Source: CAZCZU01 sp964503475 (lineage in GTDB: Bacteria > Pseudomonadota > Zetaproteobacteria > Mariprofundales > Mariprofundaceae). From it: DNA of 64,000 bases. The DNA lies in the NCBI GenBank assembly GCA_964503475.1, contig CAZCZU010000002.1:53948-117947 (forward strand), written 5' to 3'. The notes beneath the pieces were generated by a model that saw nothing but the letters and a program-made list of their open reading frames with translations, did not search any database and was not told the DNA's origin. A program made the position numbers and the translations under genes. This document shows, in pieces, positions 24,953 through 35,200 of this stretch (positions are counted from its first letter, which is position 1; every line of letters begins with the position of its first letter).

Positions 24953-26281
24953 ATGAATCACCGGCTTCCGGATGAATATGTCCTGCGGCGCAGCCTTAGC
25001 AATGAGGTGCATTCACATCCCTACGAGCCGCTGCAGCCACCGGAGAGAATCACCTATATTGCCATGCTGGCCAGTGAATCGGAGCGGGAGGCTGAATGGC
25101 GCCATCTGCGGAGGCTCTGCGAGGCACTGGGGCAGCCGATGCCGGATGGGCCGGATGAGCGCGACTCGCTGCGTGTCGATTTCGGCATCTTCCGACTGAA
25201 AATGGAGCGGCATCAGGAGTTTACCCGATACAAGTTTGTCGAGCGGGCTGATCTGACGTTGGATGCTCCCTTTGCCGATCCGGTAACGCGGCTGCTGCCG
25301 GAAGGGTGGCTGGCGGATCTGCCCGGCAAGCTGCTGGTCGCCAGCCATATCGCTATGCTTCCGTCACAGAATCTCGATGATGCAACGCTTCTGGATCGGG
25401 TTGGCGGGCTGTTCGATCCATCCTCGTTGACTGGCTCCGTGGTTGGCCGCAGCCGTAATCGCGCCTTTACCGACTTCCATCTCGATGCGGATGGATTTTC
25501 ACGCCTTTTGATCATCGCCAATACCGATTTGCCGGCCCAGGCCGGTCGGCTGTTGTTGCGGCTGCTGGAGCTGGAGACCTACCGCATGCTGGCGCTGCTG
25601 GCCCTGCCGGAGGCGCGCTGCCTGCTGCGTGAACTGCCGCAGGCCGATGCCCGCCTGACCGAATTGACCCGCTTCATTGTCGAGAGCGACGGCAAAAGCG
25701 ATGAAGAGCTGCTCGACGAGCTTTCCGGCTTTGCCGCCATGATCGAGAACAGGGTGTCGACGCATTATCGCCGCTTTGCCGCCACCCGCGCCTATTTCGG
25801 CATGGTGGAGCGGCGGCTGAATGATCTGGATGAGGAGGCGATCCCCCGCATCTCTCCGATCGGTAATTTTCTGATGCGGCGTCTGGAGCCGGCGCGTGAT
25901 ACCTGCGATTCGGTGGCCCACTGGCTGGAGCAGCTGGCCGGGCGTGTATCGCAGGCGACCGGCCTGTTGCGCACCCGGGTGGATGTGCGCAATGAACGCC
26001 AGAACCAGGAGCTGCTGGCGGCCATGAACACCCGGGCCGGTCTGCAGCTGCGCCTGCAGCAGGCGGCCGAATTGCTCTCCGTGGCGATCTTCACCTACTA
26101 CAGCACCAGCCTGATCGGTTACATGGCCGAGGAGCTGGCGATCGATACCGGCTGGCCGATCAATGTGCTGACGGTGAAGGTGATCGCGATCCCGCTGCTG
26201 GCCGGAGGTGCCCTGCTGGCCATCCGCCGCAGCCGCAAGCGGATTCTGGCCGCCGAGAGTGAGATGCCTGCATCGAAATAG
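24953..26281 (+). CDS. DUF3422 family membrane protein
   Basis: 442 residues. The start LRRSLSNEVHSHPYEPLQPP is the family signature, with RHQEFTRYKFVE and VASHIAMLP following. The central part is helical, and two hydrophobic helices near the C-terminus (LSVAIFTYYSTSLIGYMAEEL and VLTVKVIAIPLLAGGALLAI) anchor it, as in other DUF3422 proteins. Function is unknown. GGAGG lies 5 bases before the ATG at 24953; a GTG at 24947 overlaps that SD and is rejected. Confidence 0.87.
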   Translation: MNHRLPDEYVLRRSLSNEVHSHPYEPLQPPERITYIAMLASESEREAEWRHLRRLCEALGQPMPDGPDERDSLRVDFGIFRLKMERHQEFTRYKFVERADLTLDAPFADPVTRLLPEGWLADLPGKLLVASHIAMLPSQNLDDATLLDRVGGLFDPSSLTGSVVGRSRNRAFTDFHLDADGFSRLLIIANTDLPAQAGRLLLRLLELETYRMLALLALPEARCLLRELPQADARLTELTRFIVESDGKSDEELLDELSGFAAMIENRVSTHYRRFAATRAYFGMVERRLNDLDEEAIPRISPIGNFLMRRLEPARDTCDSVAHWLEQLAGRVSQATGLLRTRVDVRNERQNQELLAAMNTRAGLQLRLQQAAELLSVAIFTYYSTSLIGYMAEELAIDTGWPINVLTVKVIAIPLLAGGALLAIRRSRKRILAAESEMPASK

Positions 26282-26295
26282 GATACTCCAACGCA

Positions 26296-26322
26296 AACGG
26301 GCCGGCACTGGGCCGACCCGTT
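26296..26322 (+). terminator. Hairpin after the DUF3422 gene
   Basis: Stem AACGGGCCGGC / GCCGACCCGTT (one mismatch in 11 bp, 5-base loop), 14 bp after the DUF3422 stop. There is no T-run, so it may be an RNA-stabilising stem rather than a Rho-independent terminator. Confidence 0.4.
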
Positions 26323-26410
26323 ACAGGTTCAATGACGCTGCCAGTCATTATTGTGGAGGGTTAGCAGCGAAGGAGAGGAACCTTTCCTTGCTTTGAAATG
26401 GAAGCCTCCC

Positions 26411-26499
26411 CTCTCCACCCAGGAATGGGTGACGGGGCTGCAACTGCAGCCCCGTAAGCGAAGCAGGAGATGCGCCTGCGTAGCGGTAAAGCGGAAAGA
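26411..26499. repeat. Solitary, diverged copy of the structured repeat family found as an array at 47.7-48.3 kb
   Basis: Three consecutive hairpins occur in the same order and spacing as in the array: A, CACCCA / TGGGTG (26416-26431); B, ACGGGGCTGCA / TGCAGCCCCGT, a perfect 11-bp stem with a 2-base loop (26432-26455); C, GCAGG / CCTGC (26463-26479). Shared linkers are CCGTAAGCG between B and C and GTAGCG followed by AAAGCGGA after C. The stem of B differs from the array copies on both sides yet pairs perfectly. It lies between DUF3422 and yceI, downstream of both genes. Confidence 0.75.
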
Positions 26500-26524
26500 G
26501 AGGAGTCGTTCCGCGCTCTAAACG

Positions 26525-27106
26525 TCACTCCTTGAACACCAGACGGAAGGAGACCGGTACGGCCTGGGCGATCGACGGCAGCTTGGCAACGGTGCGCAGC
26601 GCTTCGATGCCCTTGTCGAGGCCGAAATCGGCGGCCGAAACAATGACCGGGGCCTGGCTGACCACCATAATGCCGTCATCGATGCCGATCACGGTGACAT
26701 TCGCTTTCAGGGCCTTCTGCACGCCGTGCAGGTCGAGACCGAGGGTGATCTGTGCGTTACGGGTTTCACCTTCTTTCAGCTCCATCAGCTCCGGGTCGAA
26801 ATCGGCCGAGATGATCGCTTTCGGAAAGCTGGCCACATCGAACAGCATCTTCTGCATGCGCTCGTTACGGACGGCAATACCGGTCTCGACACTGGCCAGG
26901 TTGATCTCGATGCGGGCTTCGCCCTTTTCCAGTTCACCGGAGAGCTTGGTGAAATGGTGCACTTCGCCGACAGTTCCCTTTTTGACCGAGACGAAGGTGA
27001 CGGTCGACTGCTTGTTGTCCAGTTTCAGATCGTGCTCGAACAGGCCGTGGGCTGCGGCACTCATCGGCAGCAGCAGGGCAATGGCTGCGATCCAGATTCT
27101 CTTCAT
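26525..27106 (-). CDS. YceI-family periplasmic protein
   Basis: 193-residue secreted lipocalin-like protein: signal peptide (MKRIWIAAIALLLPMSAAA), then the YceI barrel with STVTFVSVKKGTVGEVHHF, RNERMQKMLFDVASFPKAI and the C-terminal SFRLVFKE strand. The family binds isoprenoid-type lipids in the periplasm; the ligand here is unknown. The ATG at 27106 was chosen because AGGAG is 8 bases upstream; the ATG at 27110-27112 is only 2 bases from it. Single gene. Confidence 0.88.
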   Translation of the reverse strand: MKRIWIAAIALLLPMSAAAHGLFEHDLKLDNKQSTVTFVSVKKGTVGEVHHFTKLSGELEKGEARIEINLASVETGIAVRNERMQKMLFDVASFPKAIISADFDPELMELKEGETRNAQITLGLDLHGVQKALKANVTVIGIDDGIMVVSQAPVIVSAADFGLDKGIEALRTVAKLPSIAQAVPVSFRLVFKE

Positions 27107-27306
27107 GTTCATATCTCCTTGGTACGGGTATCGGGACGGGTGCCAGGCACCGCTATCCCGTCATATTCCTCCCCGGACAGATGCGAGCATAGAAGCCGGG
27201 GCAGGCATGGCAAACCATGCACCGGGCATGGGTATAAGCCGGGATTCACCGATTATGGACTAAGATTCGTAAACGGTGCCGTGCACAATGCCGGACAGGG
27301 AGGTTT

Positions 27307-28587
27307 ATGCTCGCACTCGAATCGGCAGAAGCGGGTGTTTCGCAGTGGTTAGTGAACGGCATCGTACTGCTGTTCACCCTCGCCACGCTGGCCTGGCTGT
27401 TTCGTCCTGCCTGGCGCAGCTCCGAGTTGTGGCGAGCTACAGTGACACCTTTGGCCTCGATCATCGGCAGCGGCTTTCTGGTGATTGCACCGCTGCTCGC
27501 ATTCATGGCCGGGCGCCTGGCCGTGGTCGCGATTCTGGTGATTTCGCTGCTGGCCTGGCTGACCGGAAGCGCCGTGCGCTACAATATTCGTCATATCGAG
27601 GCGATTGCCGAGGCGGACAATCACGGTAAGCGTATCGAGTCTGTTCTGCAGTGGCTGGAGCGCAGCAGCAAGTTCGTGCTCGGCTTCGCCTATGTTATTG
27701 CGGTGGCATTTTATCTGGAGCTGCTCGGTGCCTTTGTGTTGCGCCTGTTCGGTATCGAGGGGCACTTGCTGCAGAAGTGGATCGCCACGGCCCTGTTGCT
27801 GGTGATCGGTGGGGTCAGCCTGTGGCGGGGCTTAAGCATGCTGGAGGGAATGGAGGAGTATGCGGTCAATATCAAGCTGGCCATTATCGCCGGATTTCTG
27901 GCCGCTCTCTTCTACTTCAATGCCGAACTGGCGATAGAGGGGCAGTGGCGTTTGCCGCAGCTGGATACCCACTGGGACCTGCACACCTTCTTCGAGTTGC
28001 TCGGCGCCTTCCTGATCGTGCAGGGATTCGAGACCTCCCGCTATCTGCGTGGTGCCTATGCCCGGGAGGTGCGCATCCGCTCGATGCGAATTGCCCAGCT
28101 GATATCCGGTGCGATCTATATCGTATTCATCGCCCTGGTCACGGTGCTGTTCGATCGTTTCAACGGCATCAGTGAAACCGGCATCATCGATCTCTCCGGC
28201 CGGGTGGCTCTCCTGCTGCCCTACCTGTTGGTGGCAGGCGCAGTAATGGCCCAGTTCAGTGCGGCAGTGGCGGATACCATCAGCTCCGGCGGCCTGGTCG
28301 AGGAGGCGAGCCGGGGGTATATCCGGCGTCGTATCGTCTATGCCGTCGCAGTGTTGCTGGCGGGCGTTCTGGTCTGGAGCAGCAATATATTCACGGTCAT
28401 CGCCTATGCCTCGCGCGCCTTCGCGGCCTTCTATGCGATCCAGGCTGCCATGGCGGCCATCAATGCTTTCCGTCCGCACGGCGGCGGCAGGCTGCATCCG
28501 TGGCGCGGTATCCTATATAGTCTGCTGACAGTCCTGTTGGTGGTCGCGGCCCTGTTTGGTATTCCGGTGGAGTCGCAAGGAGGTTGA
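27307..28587 (+). CDS. Polytopic membrane protein resembling APC-superfamily permeases
   Basis: 426 residues with about 11 hydrophobic helices. SIIGSGFLVIAPLLAFMAG in the first part resembles the unwound Gly-rich helix 1 of LeuT-fold transporters, and FLIVQGFETSRYLRG the helix 6 region with its G-F/Y-E motif. That suggests an amino-acid or similar solute transporter, but no close family comes to mind. GGGAGGTTT precedes the ATG. The following PEBP gene begins 3 bp after its stop, so the two are probably co-transcribed. Confidence 0.7.
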   Translation: MLALESAEAGVSQWLVNGIVLLFTLATLAWLFRPAWRSSELWRATVTPLASIIGSGFLVIAPLLAFMAGRLAVVAILVISLLAWLTGSAVRYNIRHIEAIAEADNHGKRIESVLQWLERSSKFVLGFAYVIAVAFYLELLGAFVLRLFGIEGHLLQKWIATALLLVIGGVSLWRGLSMLEGMEEYAVNIKLAIIAGFLAALFYFNAELAIEGQWRLPQLDTHWDLHTFFELLGAFLIVQGFETSRYLRGAYAREVRIRSMRIAQLISGAIYIVFIALVTVLFDRFNGISETGIIDLSGRVALLLPYLLVAGAVMAQFSAAVADTISSGGLVEEASRGYIRRRIVYAVAVLLAGVLVWSSNIFTVIAYASRAFAAFYAIQAAMAAINAFRPHGGGRLHPWRGILYSLLTVLLVVAALFGIPVESQGG

Positions 28588-28590
28588 GCT

Positions 28591-29139
28591 ATGCGCATGC
28601 TGATCGTCGTTTTGTTCAGTTTGATGGCCGTGCAGTCCCATGCGGATGAGTTTGTTTTGACCAGTCCCGATATCGCCGATGGCCGCATGATCGCCCATGC
28701 CCAGGTTTATAACGGTTACGGCTGTCAGGGAGAGAATATCTCGCCGGCACTTGCCTGGCAGAACGAGCCTGCCGGCACGCATAGCTTCGCCGTGGTGATG
28801 CACGATCCTGATGCGCCGCGTCCCGGTGGCTGGTGGCACTGGCTGGTTTTCGATATTCCGCGCAGCGTGCATGCATTGCCGCGCGGGGCAGGCAATGCCG
28901 GCAGGTCGCTGCTGGCGCCACCCGGCAGCGTGCAGAGCCTGACCAGCTTCGGGCCCCCCGGCTACGGCGGCCCCTGTCCGCCGGAAGGGCATGGGGTGCA
29001 TCGTTATGTGTTCACGGTCTATGCCCTGGATACGGCGCGCCTGTCACTCGGCAGGACGGCCCCGCCGGCCGATGTGGTCTCCACCCTGAAGGGGCATGTG
29101 CTGGGGGCTGCCTCGATTACGGCGCTCTACCGGCGCTGA
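28591..29139 (+). CDS. YbhB/YbcL-family (PEBP) secreted protein
   Basis: 182 residues with a signal peptide (MRMLIVVLFSLMAVQSHA). The phosphatidylethanolamine-binding-protein fold is marked by GYGCQGENISPALAW, SFAVVMHDPDAPRPGGWWHW and the GPPGYGGPCPPEGHGVHRY loop that forms the anion-binding pocket. The bacterial proteins bind small anionic ligands; no function is established. SD AAGGAGG supports the start. Confidence 0.92.
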   Translation: MRMLIVVLFSLMAVQSHADEFVLTSPDIADGRMIAHAQVYNGYGCQGENISPALAWQNEPAGTHSFAVVMHDPDAPRPGGWWHWLVFDIPRSVHALPRGAGNAGRSLLAPPGSVQSLTSFGPPGYGGPCPPEGHGVHRYVFTVYALDTARLSLGRTAPPADVVSTLKGHVLGAASITALYRR

Positions 29140-29203
29140 GCCTCTCTTGTCCTGTCCTATGTTTGCGGCATGATGGCATGCCATTCCATGCAAAGGTGAA
29201 ACC

Positions 29204-30145
29204 ATGAGCGAGAACGAGCCGCTGAATGTCATTCTTGGTGCCGGCCCCGTCGGGCGTGCGCTGGCTGTGCTGCTGCACGGTGCAGGCAGACGGGTGCGTG
29301 TCGTCACCCGCAGTGGCATGGCGGATGTGCCGGCAGGGGTTGAGGTGGTCAAGGCCGATGTTGCGATCGAGGCGGAGGCGGTGCGGGCCTGCGAGGGCGC
29401 AGCCGTCGTCTACGGCTGTGTCGGCATGGGTTATAAAAACTGGCCGAAACAGTGGCCGCGCCTGATGCGCGGTATGCTGAAAGGCGCCGAGGCGGCCGGC
29501 GCCCGTTTCATCTTCATGGATAACGTCTACATGTACGGGCCGGTCGATGGACCGATGCATGAGGGTTTGCCGCTCACCGGCTACGGGCGCAAGCCGGCCG
29601 TGCGCGCAGCCATCACCCGCATGTGGCAGCAGGCGCATGCGGAGGGACGTCTGCAGGCGGCAGCCGTGCGCGCCAGCGACTTCTATGGGCCGGGCGTGAC
29701 GGTGTCGGCCCTGGGCGAGATCAGCTTCGGCAACATCGCCAAGGGCAAGCCGGCCCAGTGCCTGGGCGATGCCACACAAAAGCACAGCTATGCCTATGTG
29801 CCCGATATTGCCCGTGCCCTGCAGGCGGTGGGCGAGGGGCTGGATGCGGTGCTGGGTCAGGCCTGGCATGCGCCGCATGCCGCGGCGATCACCACGCACG
29901 AGGTGCTGCAGCTGTTTGCCGGCGATCTGCACAAGGAGCTGAAAATCGCCGCCCTGCCGGACTGGACTCTGCGTGTAATCGGCCTCTTCGATGGCGATAT
30001 CCGCGAGCTCTACGAGATGCTTTACCAGTGGCGGCGTCCCTTCGTGGTTGACGATGCCCGTTTTGTGAAGCGGTTCGGTATCAAAGCGACACCGCTGCCC
30101 AAGGGTATTCGCAAGACGGCGATCTGGTATCGCGACCATGCCTGA
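29204..30145 (+). CDS. NAD-dependent epimerase/dehydratase-like protein
   Basis: 313-residue extended SDR. The nucleotide-binding loop is VILGAGPVGRALAVLLHGAG, a variant of the usual G-x-x-G-x-x-G, and DNVYMYGPVDGP is the conserved strand in which Tyr and a later Lys act. DFYGPGVTVSAL and the late SYAYVPDIARAL stretch are typical of this subgroup. Substrate unknown. AAGGTG precedes the start. It overlaps phzF-like by 8 bp. Confidence 0.85.
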   Translation: MSENEPLNVILGAGPVGRALAVLLHGAGRRVRVVTRSGMADVPAGVEVVKADVAIEAEAVRACEGAAVVYGCVGMGYKNWPKQWPRLMRGMLKGAEAAGARFIFMDNVYMYGPVDGPMHEGLPLTGYGRKPAVRAAITRMWQQAHAEGRLQAAAVRASDFYGPGVTVSALGEISFGNIAKGKPAQCLGDATQKHSYAYVPDIARALQAVGEGLDAVLGQAWHAPHAAAITTHEVLQLFAGDLHKELKIAALPDWTLRVIGLFDGDIRELYEMLYQWRRPFVVDDARFVKRFGIKATPLPKGIRKTAIWYRDHA

Positions 30146-30941
30146 ATCGATGTTGTTGCCCCTCTATCAGGTCGATGCCTTTGCCGAGCGTCTCTTTGCC
30201 GGCAATCCGGCTGCCGTCTGCCCGCTCGATCGTTGGCTGCCCGATCTGTTGATGCAGCAGATCGCGGCCGAGAACAACCTTTCCGAAACCGCCTTCATCG
30301 TAGCGGAGGGAGAGGGCTACCGTATCCGCTGGTTTACCCCGACCACCGAGGTCGATCTCTGCGGCCATGCCACCCTGGCCGCCGCCTTCGTGCTGTTCGA
30401 TCAGCTGGGCCAGGCCGGCGATACGCTCCGTTTTGCATCGCGCAGCGGCACGTTGGAGGTGACGCGCGACGGAGAGTTGCTGGCACTCGGTTTTCCCGCA
30501 TCCCCCCCCGAAGCCTGCGAAACGCCTGCGACATTGATCGAGGGGCTGGGTATCGCCCCGCTCGAAGTACGGGCGGCCGAGGACTGGCTGGTGGTGCTGG
30601 AGCGCGAGGCGGATGTGGCGGCTATTCGCCCCGACCTGGCGGCACTACGCAGGCTGGATCGGCGCGGCGTGATCGTCACCGCACCCGGTGACACATGCGA
30701 TTTCGTCAGCCGCTTCTTTGCCCCCAACTACGGCATCGACGAGGATCCGGTCACCGGTTCGGCTCACTGCCTGCTCACCCCCTACTGGGCGGCACGCCTG
30801 GGCAAGACGGAGTTGCTGGCCCGCCAGATATCGCCCCGAGGCGGCACGTTGCACTGTCGCCTGGATGGCGGGCGGGTGCATATTGCCGGCTCCGCCTTGC
30901 TCTACCTGAAAGGCAGCATCGCCCTTTCCGCTGACACTTAA
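30138..30941 (+). CDS. PhzF-family isomerase-like protein
   Basis: 267 residues, family length. Two similar halves are present: QVDAFAERLFAGNPAAVCPLD, AAENNLSETAFIV with the catalytic Glu, TPTTEVDLCGHATLAAAFVL, and in the second half VSRFFAPNYGIDEDPVTGSAHCLLTPYW. PhzF itself isomerises a phenazine precursor, but most members are unrelated to phenazines; no phz genes are nearby. Start codon lies inside the upstream epimerase gene, suggesting coupling. Confidence 0.92.
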   Translation: MPESMLLPLYQVDAFAERLFAGNPAAVCPLDRWLPDLLMQQIAAENNLSETAFIVAEGEGYRIRWFTPTTEVDLCGHATLAAAFVLFDQLGQAGDTLRFASRSGTLEVTRDGELLALGFPASPPEACETPATLIEGLGIAPLEVRAAEDWLVVLEREADVAAIRPDLAALRRLDRRGVIVTAPGDTCDFVSRFFAPNYGIDEDPVTGSAHCLLTPYWAARLGKTELLARQISPRGGTLHCRLDGGRVHIAGSALLYLKGSIALSADT

Positions 30942-31010
30942 CCCTTGAGTCCAATCGTCTATGCTGGGTGGACGAGATGTATGCCAACCGGGTGCAAGAA
31001 GGGGGTAGCC

Positions 31011-31763
31011 GTGAACAGATCTTCCCAGGAACAGGTCATCGAAACGCGCGAACTGGTCTATCAGGCCGGGCCGGATGCCTGCGATGGCTATCTGGCCGAA
31101 CCGGCCGGGCATGACGGCAGGCATCCCGGTGTGCTGGTGCTGCACGAGTGGTGGGGGCACAACGCGTATGTGCGCCATCGTGCCGAACAGCTGGCAGAGC
31201 TGGGGTATACGGCCCTGGCGGTGGACATGTTCGGCAGCGGCCGTACGGCCGATACTCCGGATGAGGCGCAGGCATTGATGCAGGGGCTGATGGGCGACCC
31301 GGCCACGGTGCGCCGCCGCTTCCATGCCGCCCGCGATCAGCTGCTGGAGCAGCCGGGCGTCGATCCGCACCGGCTGGCAGCGATTGGCTACTGCATGGGT
31401 GGCGGTATCGTGCTCGACATGGCCCGGGCAGGTGAGGCGCTGGCCGGTGTGGTTGCTTTTCACGGTACGCTGGGTGCGACTGAGCCGGCGAAGCCGGGCA
31501 AGGTACGGGCCAGGGTGCTGGCCCTGATCGGCAGCGAGGATGCCTTCTCGCCCACGGCGGAGCAGGATGCCTTCGAGCGTGAGATGCGGGCTGCCGGGGC
31601 CGATTACGAGCTGGTTCGTTATCCCGGCGTGCAGCATGCCTTCACCAACCCGGCCGTCGATGCCAAGGCTGCGAAGTATGGCTTGCCGCTCGCCTACGAT
31701 GCCGCGGCCGATCACGATTCCTGGCAGCGCATGCGCGACTTCCTGCAGCACATCTTCGCCTGA
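31011..31763 (+). CDS. Dienelactone hydrolase family protein
   Basis: About 250 residues. It has GVLVLHEWWGHNAYVRHRAE near the N-terminus, the Cys nucleophile in IGYCMGGGIVLDMAR, Asp in IGSEDAFSP and His in YPGVQHAFTNP, the Cys-Asp-His triad of dienelactone hydrolases. The class acts on dienelactones or other esters; no aromatic-degradation genes are near. I chose GTG at 31011 for its GGGGG SD; an ATG at 30981 would add ten residues. Confidence 0.88.
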   Translation: MNRSSQEQVIETRELVYQAGPDACDGYLAEPAGHDGRHPGVLVLHEWWGHNAYVRHRAEQLAELGYTALAVDMFGSGRTADTPDEAQALMQGLMGDPATVRRRFHAARDQLLEQPGVDPHRLAAIGYCMGGGIVLDMARAGEALAGVVAFHGTLGATEPAKPGKVRARVLALIGSEDAFSPTAEQDAFEREMRAAGADYELVRYPGVQHAFTNPAVDAKAAKYGLPLAYDAAADHDSWQRMRDFLQHIFA

Positions 31764-31814
31764 GAGCGTCTAGACTCAGGGGTAAAGATTCGAGCATTGC
31801 TGCAAGGAGGCCCC

Positions 31815-32201
31815 ATGCTGACCATCGATCCCGATACCCTCTGTTTCATCATCGCCAAGGCGCGCGAGTTCCAGGCCAAGGAGGGGGTGGTGATCCCCGA
31901 GACTCATCCCGATTCGCCGTCGGAGAACTGGGCCATGCAGGTGCTGGCCGATCACAGTGACGACCACACGATGCTGGAGGTTCAGTCGGCCGTTGCTGAT
32001 CTCGACGATCGCCAGCAGTCGGAGCTGGTGGCCCTGATGTGGCTGGGGCGCGGCGATTACACCATGGAGGAGTGGGAGCAGGCGGTTGTTGACGCCGCCG
32101 ATGCCCGCAGCGACCACACACCCGAATACCTGCTGGCGCATCCGCTGGTCTCCTATTATCTCGAGGAGGGGATGGGCGCGCACGGACTCTCCTGCGACTG
32201 A
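31815..32201 (+). CDS. DUF3775 domain protein
   Basis: 128 residues, cytosolic and acidic. LTIDPDTLCFIIAKAREFQ at the N-terminus, LVALMWLGRGDYTMEEWEQ in the middle and TPEYLLAHPLVSYYLEEG at the end are the DUF3775 signature. Function unknown. AAGGAGG lies 5 bases before the ATG at 31815. Confidence 0.87.
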   Translation: MLTIDPDTLCFIIAKAREFQAKEGVVIPETHPDSPSENWAMQVLADHSDDHTMLEVQSAVADLDDRQQSELVALMWLGRGDYTMEEWEQAVVDAADARSDHTPEYLLAHPLVSYYLEEGMGAHGLSCD

Positions 32202-32283
32202 CCCGGCCTCTTCCGGGATTGTGACCGGCTGCACCTCTGTGCCTCGCCTCATCTGCTAAACTGGGCGAGGCATGGAGGGGTTT

Positions 32284-35200
32284 ATGCGCACATTATGGGC
32301 CATCATCACCTATATCCCGGTTCAGCTGTTCGGTAGCCTGAGCTGGAGTCGTCCGCCCTGGCTGGCGGCCCTGGCGGGGGTGAAGAAGCGGGCACCCAAA
32401 CGTTTCTGGCTGGCACTGTTTCTCATGGTCGCCGCAGGCGCTGCTTACGGCTATTACACCACACTGCCTGAGCCTGCGCGGGTGGCGGTCAGTATCGATG
32501 CACCGGGCCTGACTCCCAATATCGACAAGGCCCGGCCCGATCCGGTGCGCGTCCATTTCTCCTTCGAGGGGGCAAGCAAATCGGTCGCGGCCCTGAATGT
32601 GCTGGATAAGGTGGTGAGCGGCAGCGTGCACATGCAGCCGGAGGCGCGCGGCGAATGGCGCTGGGAGAATGAGTCGACGCTGCTGTTTACGCCCGCAAAG
32701 GATTGGCCGGCAGGGCAGAAGTATGCCCTCAGCTTCGATGCCAGGCTGTTTGCCGACGGGGTGGAGTTGCAGGATGCGGAGCACGGCTTCACCACGCCTG
32801 CGTTCAGGGCCAGCATCCAGAACCTCCGTTTTTACAAAGATCCCAAGAATCCGAAGACCAGCAAGGTGGTGGGTACCCTGTCGTTTACCCATCCGGTGGA
32901 TGAGCAGAGCCTGAAGGCACACCTCTCCCTCTACACCCAGCCCAAAAACGGCCAGCGCCAGGCCGGCCATTTTGAATTGACCTTCGACAAGCGCCATCGT
33001 CAGGCATACGTGCACTCCGATCCGGTTACGATCGGCTCCGACGAGAGCTACATGTACCTGGCCCTGGCCAGGGGCATTCGTCCGCAGAGCGGTCCCTCCG
33101 AATCGAAGGCGGAGAGCCGGGAGCGGGTGATCATTCCGAGCATGTACACCTTCTTCCGGGTCACCGGCGTGCATGGCCAGATTGTTCGCAACGAGCAGCA
33201 GAACAACGATCCGGAACAGGTCATCACCATCGAGTTCAGCGATGGCGTTAATACCGAGGCGTTGCAGCAACATGTCACGGCCTGGCTGCTGCCGGAGAAG
33301 CGTACGCCCAACCAGCGCTATCCCTACCGCTGGCGCAGCCCTTCGGAGGTGACCTCGGCGGTGCTCTCCCGCTCGGAGAAGCTGCCGCTGGAGCTGTTGC
33401 CGACCGAACGCCGTTTCATGCCGCTGCAGAGTTTCCGCATCGATGCGCCGGTGGGACGCTCCATCTATGTCCATATCGATCGCGGCCTGGAGTCGGAGGC
33501 GGGATTCAAGCTGGCCGTGGCCCAGCCGTGGCTGGTTCGTGCGCCGCGTTATCCGCAGGAGGCGAAGATCGCCTTCGACGGCTCGCTGCTCTCGGTCAGC
33601 GGCGACAAGCGGTTGACCCTGCTTTCGCGCGGTGTCGAGGCATTGAAGATCGAAGTCGGGCGTGTGTTGCCGGGTCAGCTGGCTCATCTGGTCAGTCAGA
33701 CCAGCAGTGATATCCGTAATCCCCGCTTCAACTACAGCTACGCTTTCAATGAGGAGAATATCAGCGAAATCTTCTCCGAAGTGCAGCCACTCAATGCGCC
33801 GCATCCGAGCAAGGCGGTCTACTCCACGCTCGATCTGGGTCGCTACCTGCAGCAGTCGCGCCAGGGGCCGGGCCTCTTCTTTGTCCGCGTCAGTGGCTGG
33901 GATAAGGCCCGTAAACGCAAGATTTACGGGGCCCAGGACCGGCGCCTGATCATGGTCACCGATATCGGCCTGCTGGTGAAGGACAACGTCGACGACAGCC
34001 ATGATGTGTTCGTGCAGTCGGTGCGCCAGGGCTCTCCCCTGGCCGGGGCCGAGGTGCAGGTGCTGGGCAAGAACGGCATGCCGATCATGCGTCGCACCAC
34101 CGGCAAGGATGGCCATGTCGCCTTCCCGACGCTGAAGGATTTCAAGGCGGCCCAGACTCCGGTGGCCTACATGGTGCGCCGCGAAGGCGATGTCTCGTTC
34201 ATCCCCTATCGGCGCTCGCAGCGCATGATCAACTACTCCCGCTTCGATGTCGGCGGAGTGCAGTCACGTCATCAGGCCGGTAAGGGGCTTTCCGCCTACC
34301 TGTTCAGCGATCGCGGCATCTACCGCCCGGGCGATACGGCCCATCTCGCGGCCATCGTGCGCCAGCGCAGCTGGCAGCCGCTGGGCAAGATGCCGCTGGA
34401 GGTGGTAATCACCGACCCGCGCGGCTCGGTGGTGCTGGCACACAAGCTGGAGCTGCCGGCCAGCGGCTTTTTCGAATGGAAGCTGGATACCGACACCGTG
34501 TCGGCCACCGGCATCTATACGGCCAGGGTGCATCTCGTCTCCGACAGAGGTGTACGGCGCGAGGAGATCGGTTCGGCCACGTTCCGGGTCGAGGAGTTCC
34601 AGCCCGATCGCATGAAGATCCGCAGCCAGCTGACCGGCGGCAAGCACAAGGGGTGGTACACGCCCGAGGCGATGGCGGCCCATATCACGCTGGAGAATCT
34701 CTTCGGCACGCCGGCCCGGAAACGGCTGGTCAAGGGGCGCATGCATCTGACGCCGGCCGGCTTCGCCTTCCGCCAATACAAGGCGTTCGCCTTCACCGAT
34801 CCGCTGCGCGATCCGAAACAGCGCCGGATCAGCATCGACGAGGTGCTGCCCGATCAGCATACCGACGACGAGGGTAAGGCTGCTTTCGAGCTGCCGCTGG
34901 CCCGTTTCGATAAAGGCACTTACCGGCTGCTGTTCCAGGCCGAAGGCTTCGAGGCCGGTGGCGGACGCAGTGTCAGCACGCAGGCGGCCACCCTGGTTTC
35001 GCCGGTGACCCACCTGGTCGGCTACAAGGCCGATGGCGACCTCGGCTTTATCCACAAGGATAGCCCGCGCCATCTCACCTTCATCGCCATCGATCCGGAG
35101 CTGCAGCAGATCGCCCTGCCCGGGCTGACGCTGCGGCTGCTGGAGCGTCGTCATGTCTCGACCCTGGTCAAACAGCGGGATGGCACCTTCAAATACCAGT

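Noticed and set aside
30137..30941. Phenazine biosynthesis locus
   Set aside because: PhzF-like proteins are widespread; no other phz gene lies nearby.
32293..34116. 607-codon antisense open frame in the alpha-2-macroglobulin gene
   Set aside because: Same shadow composition, no start signal, no recognisable domain.
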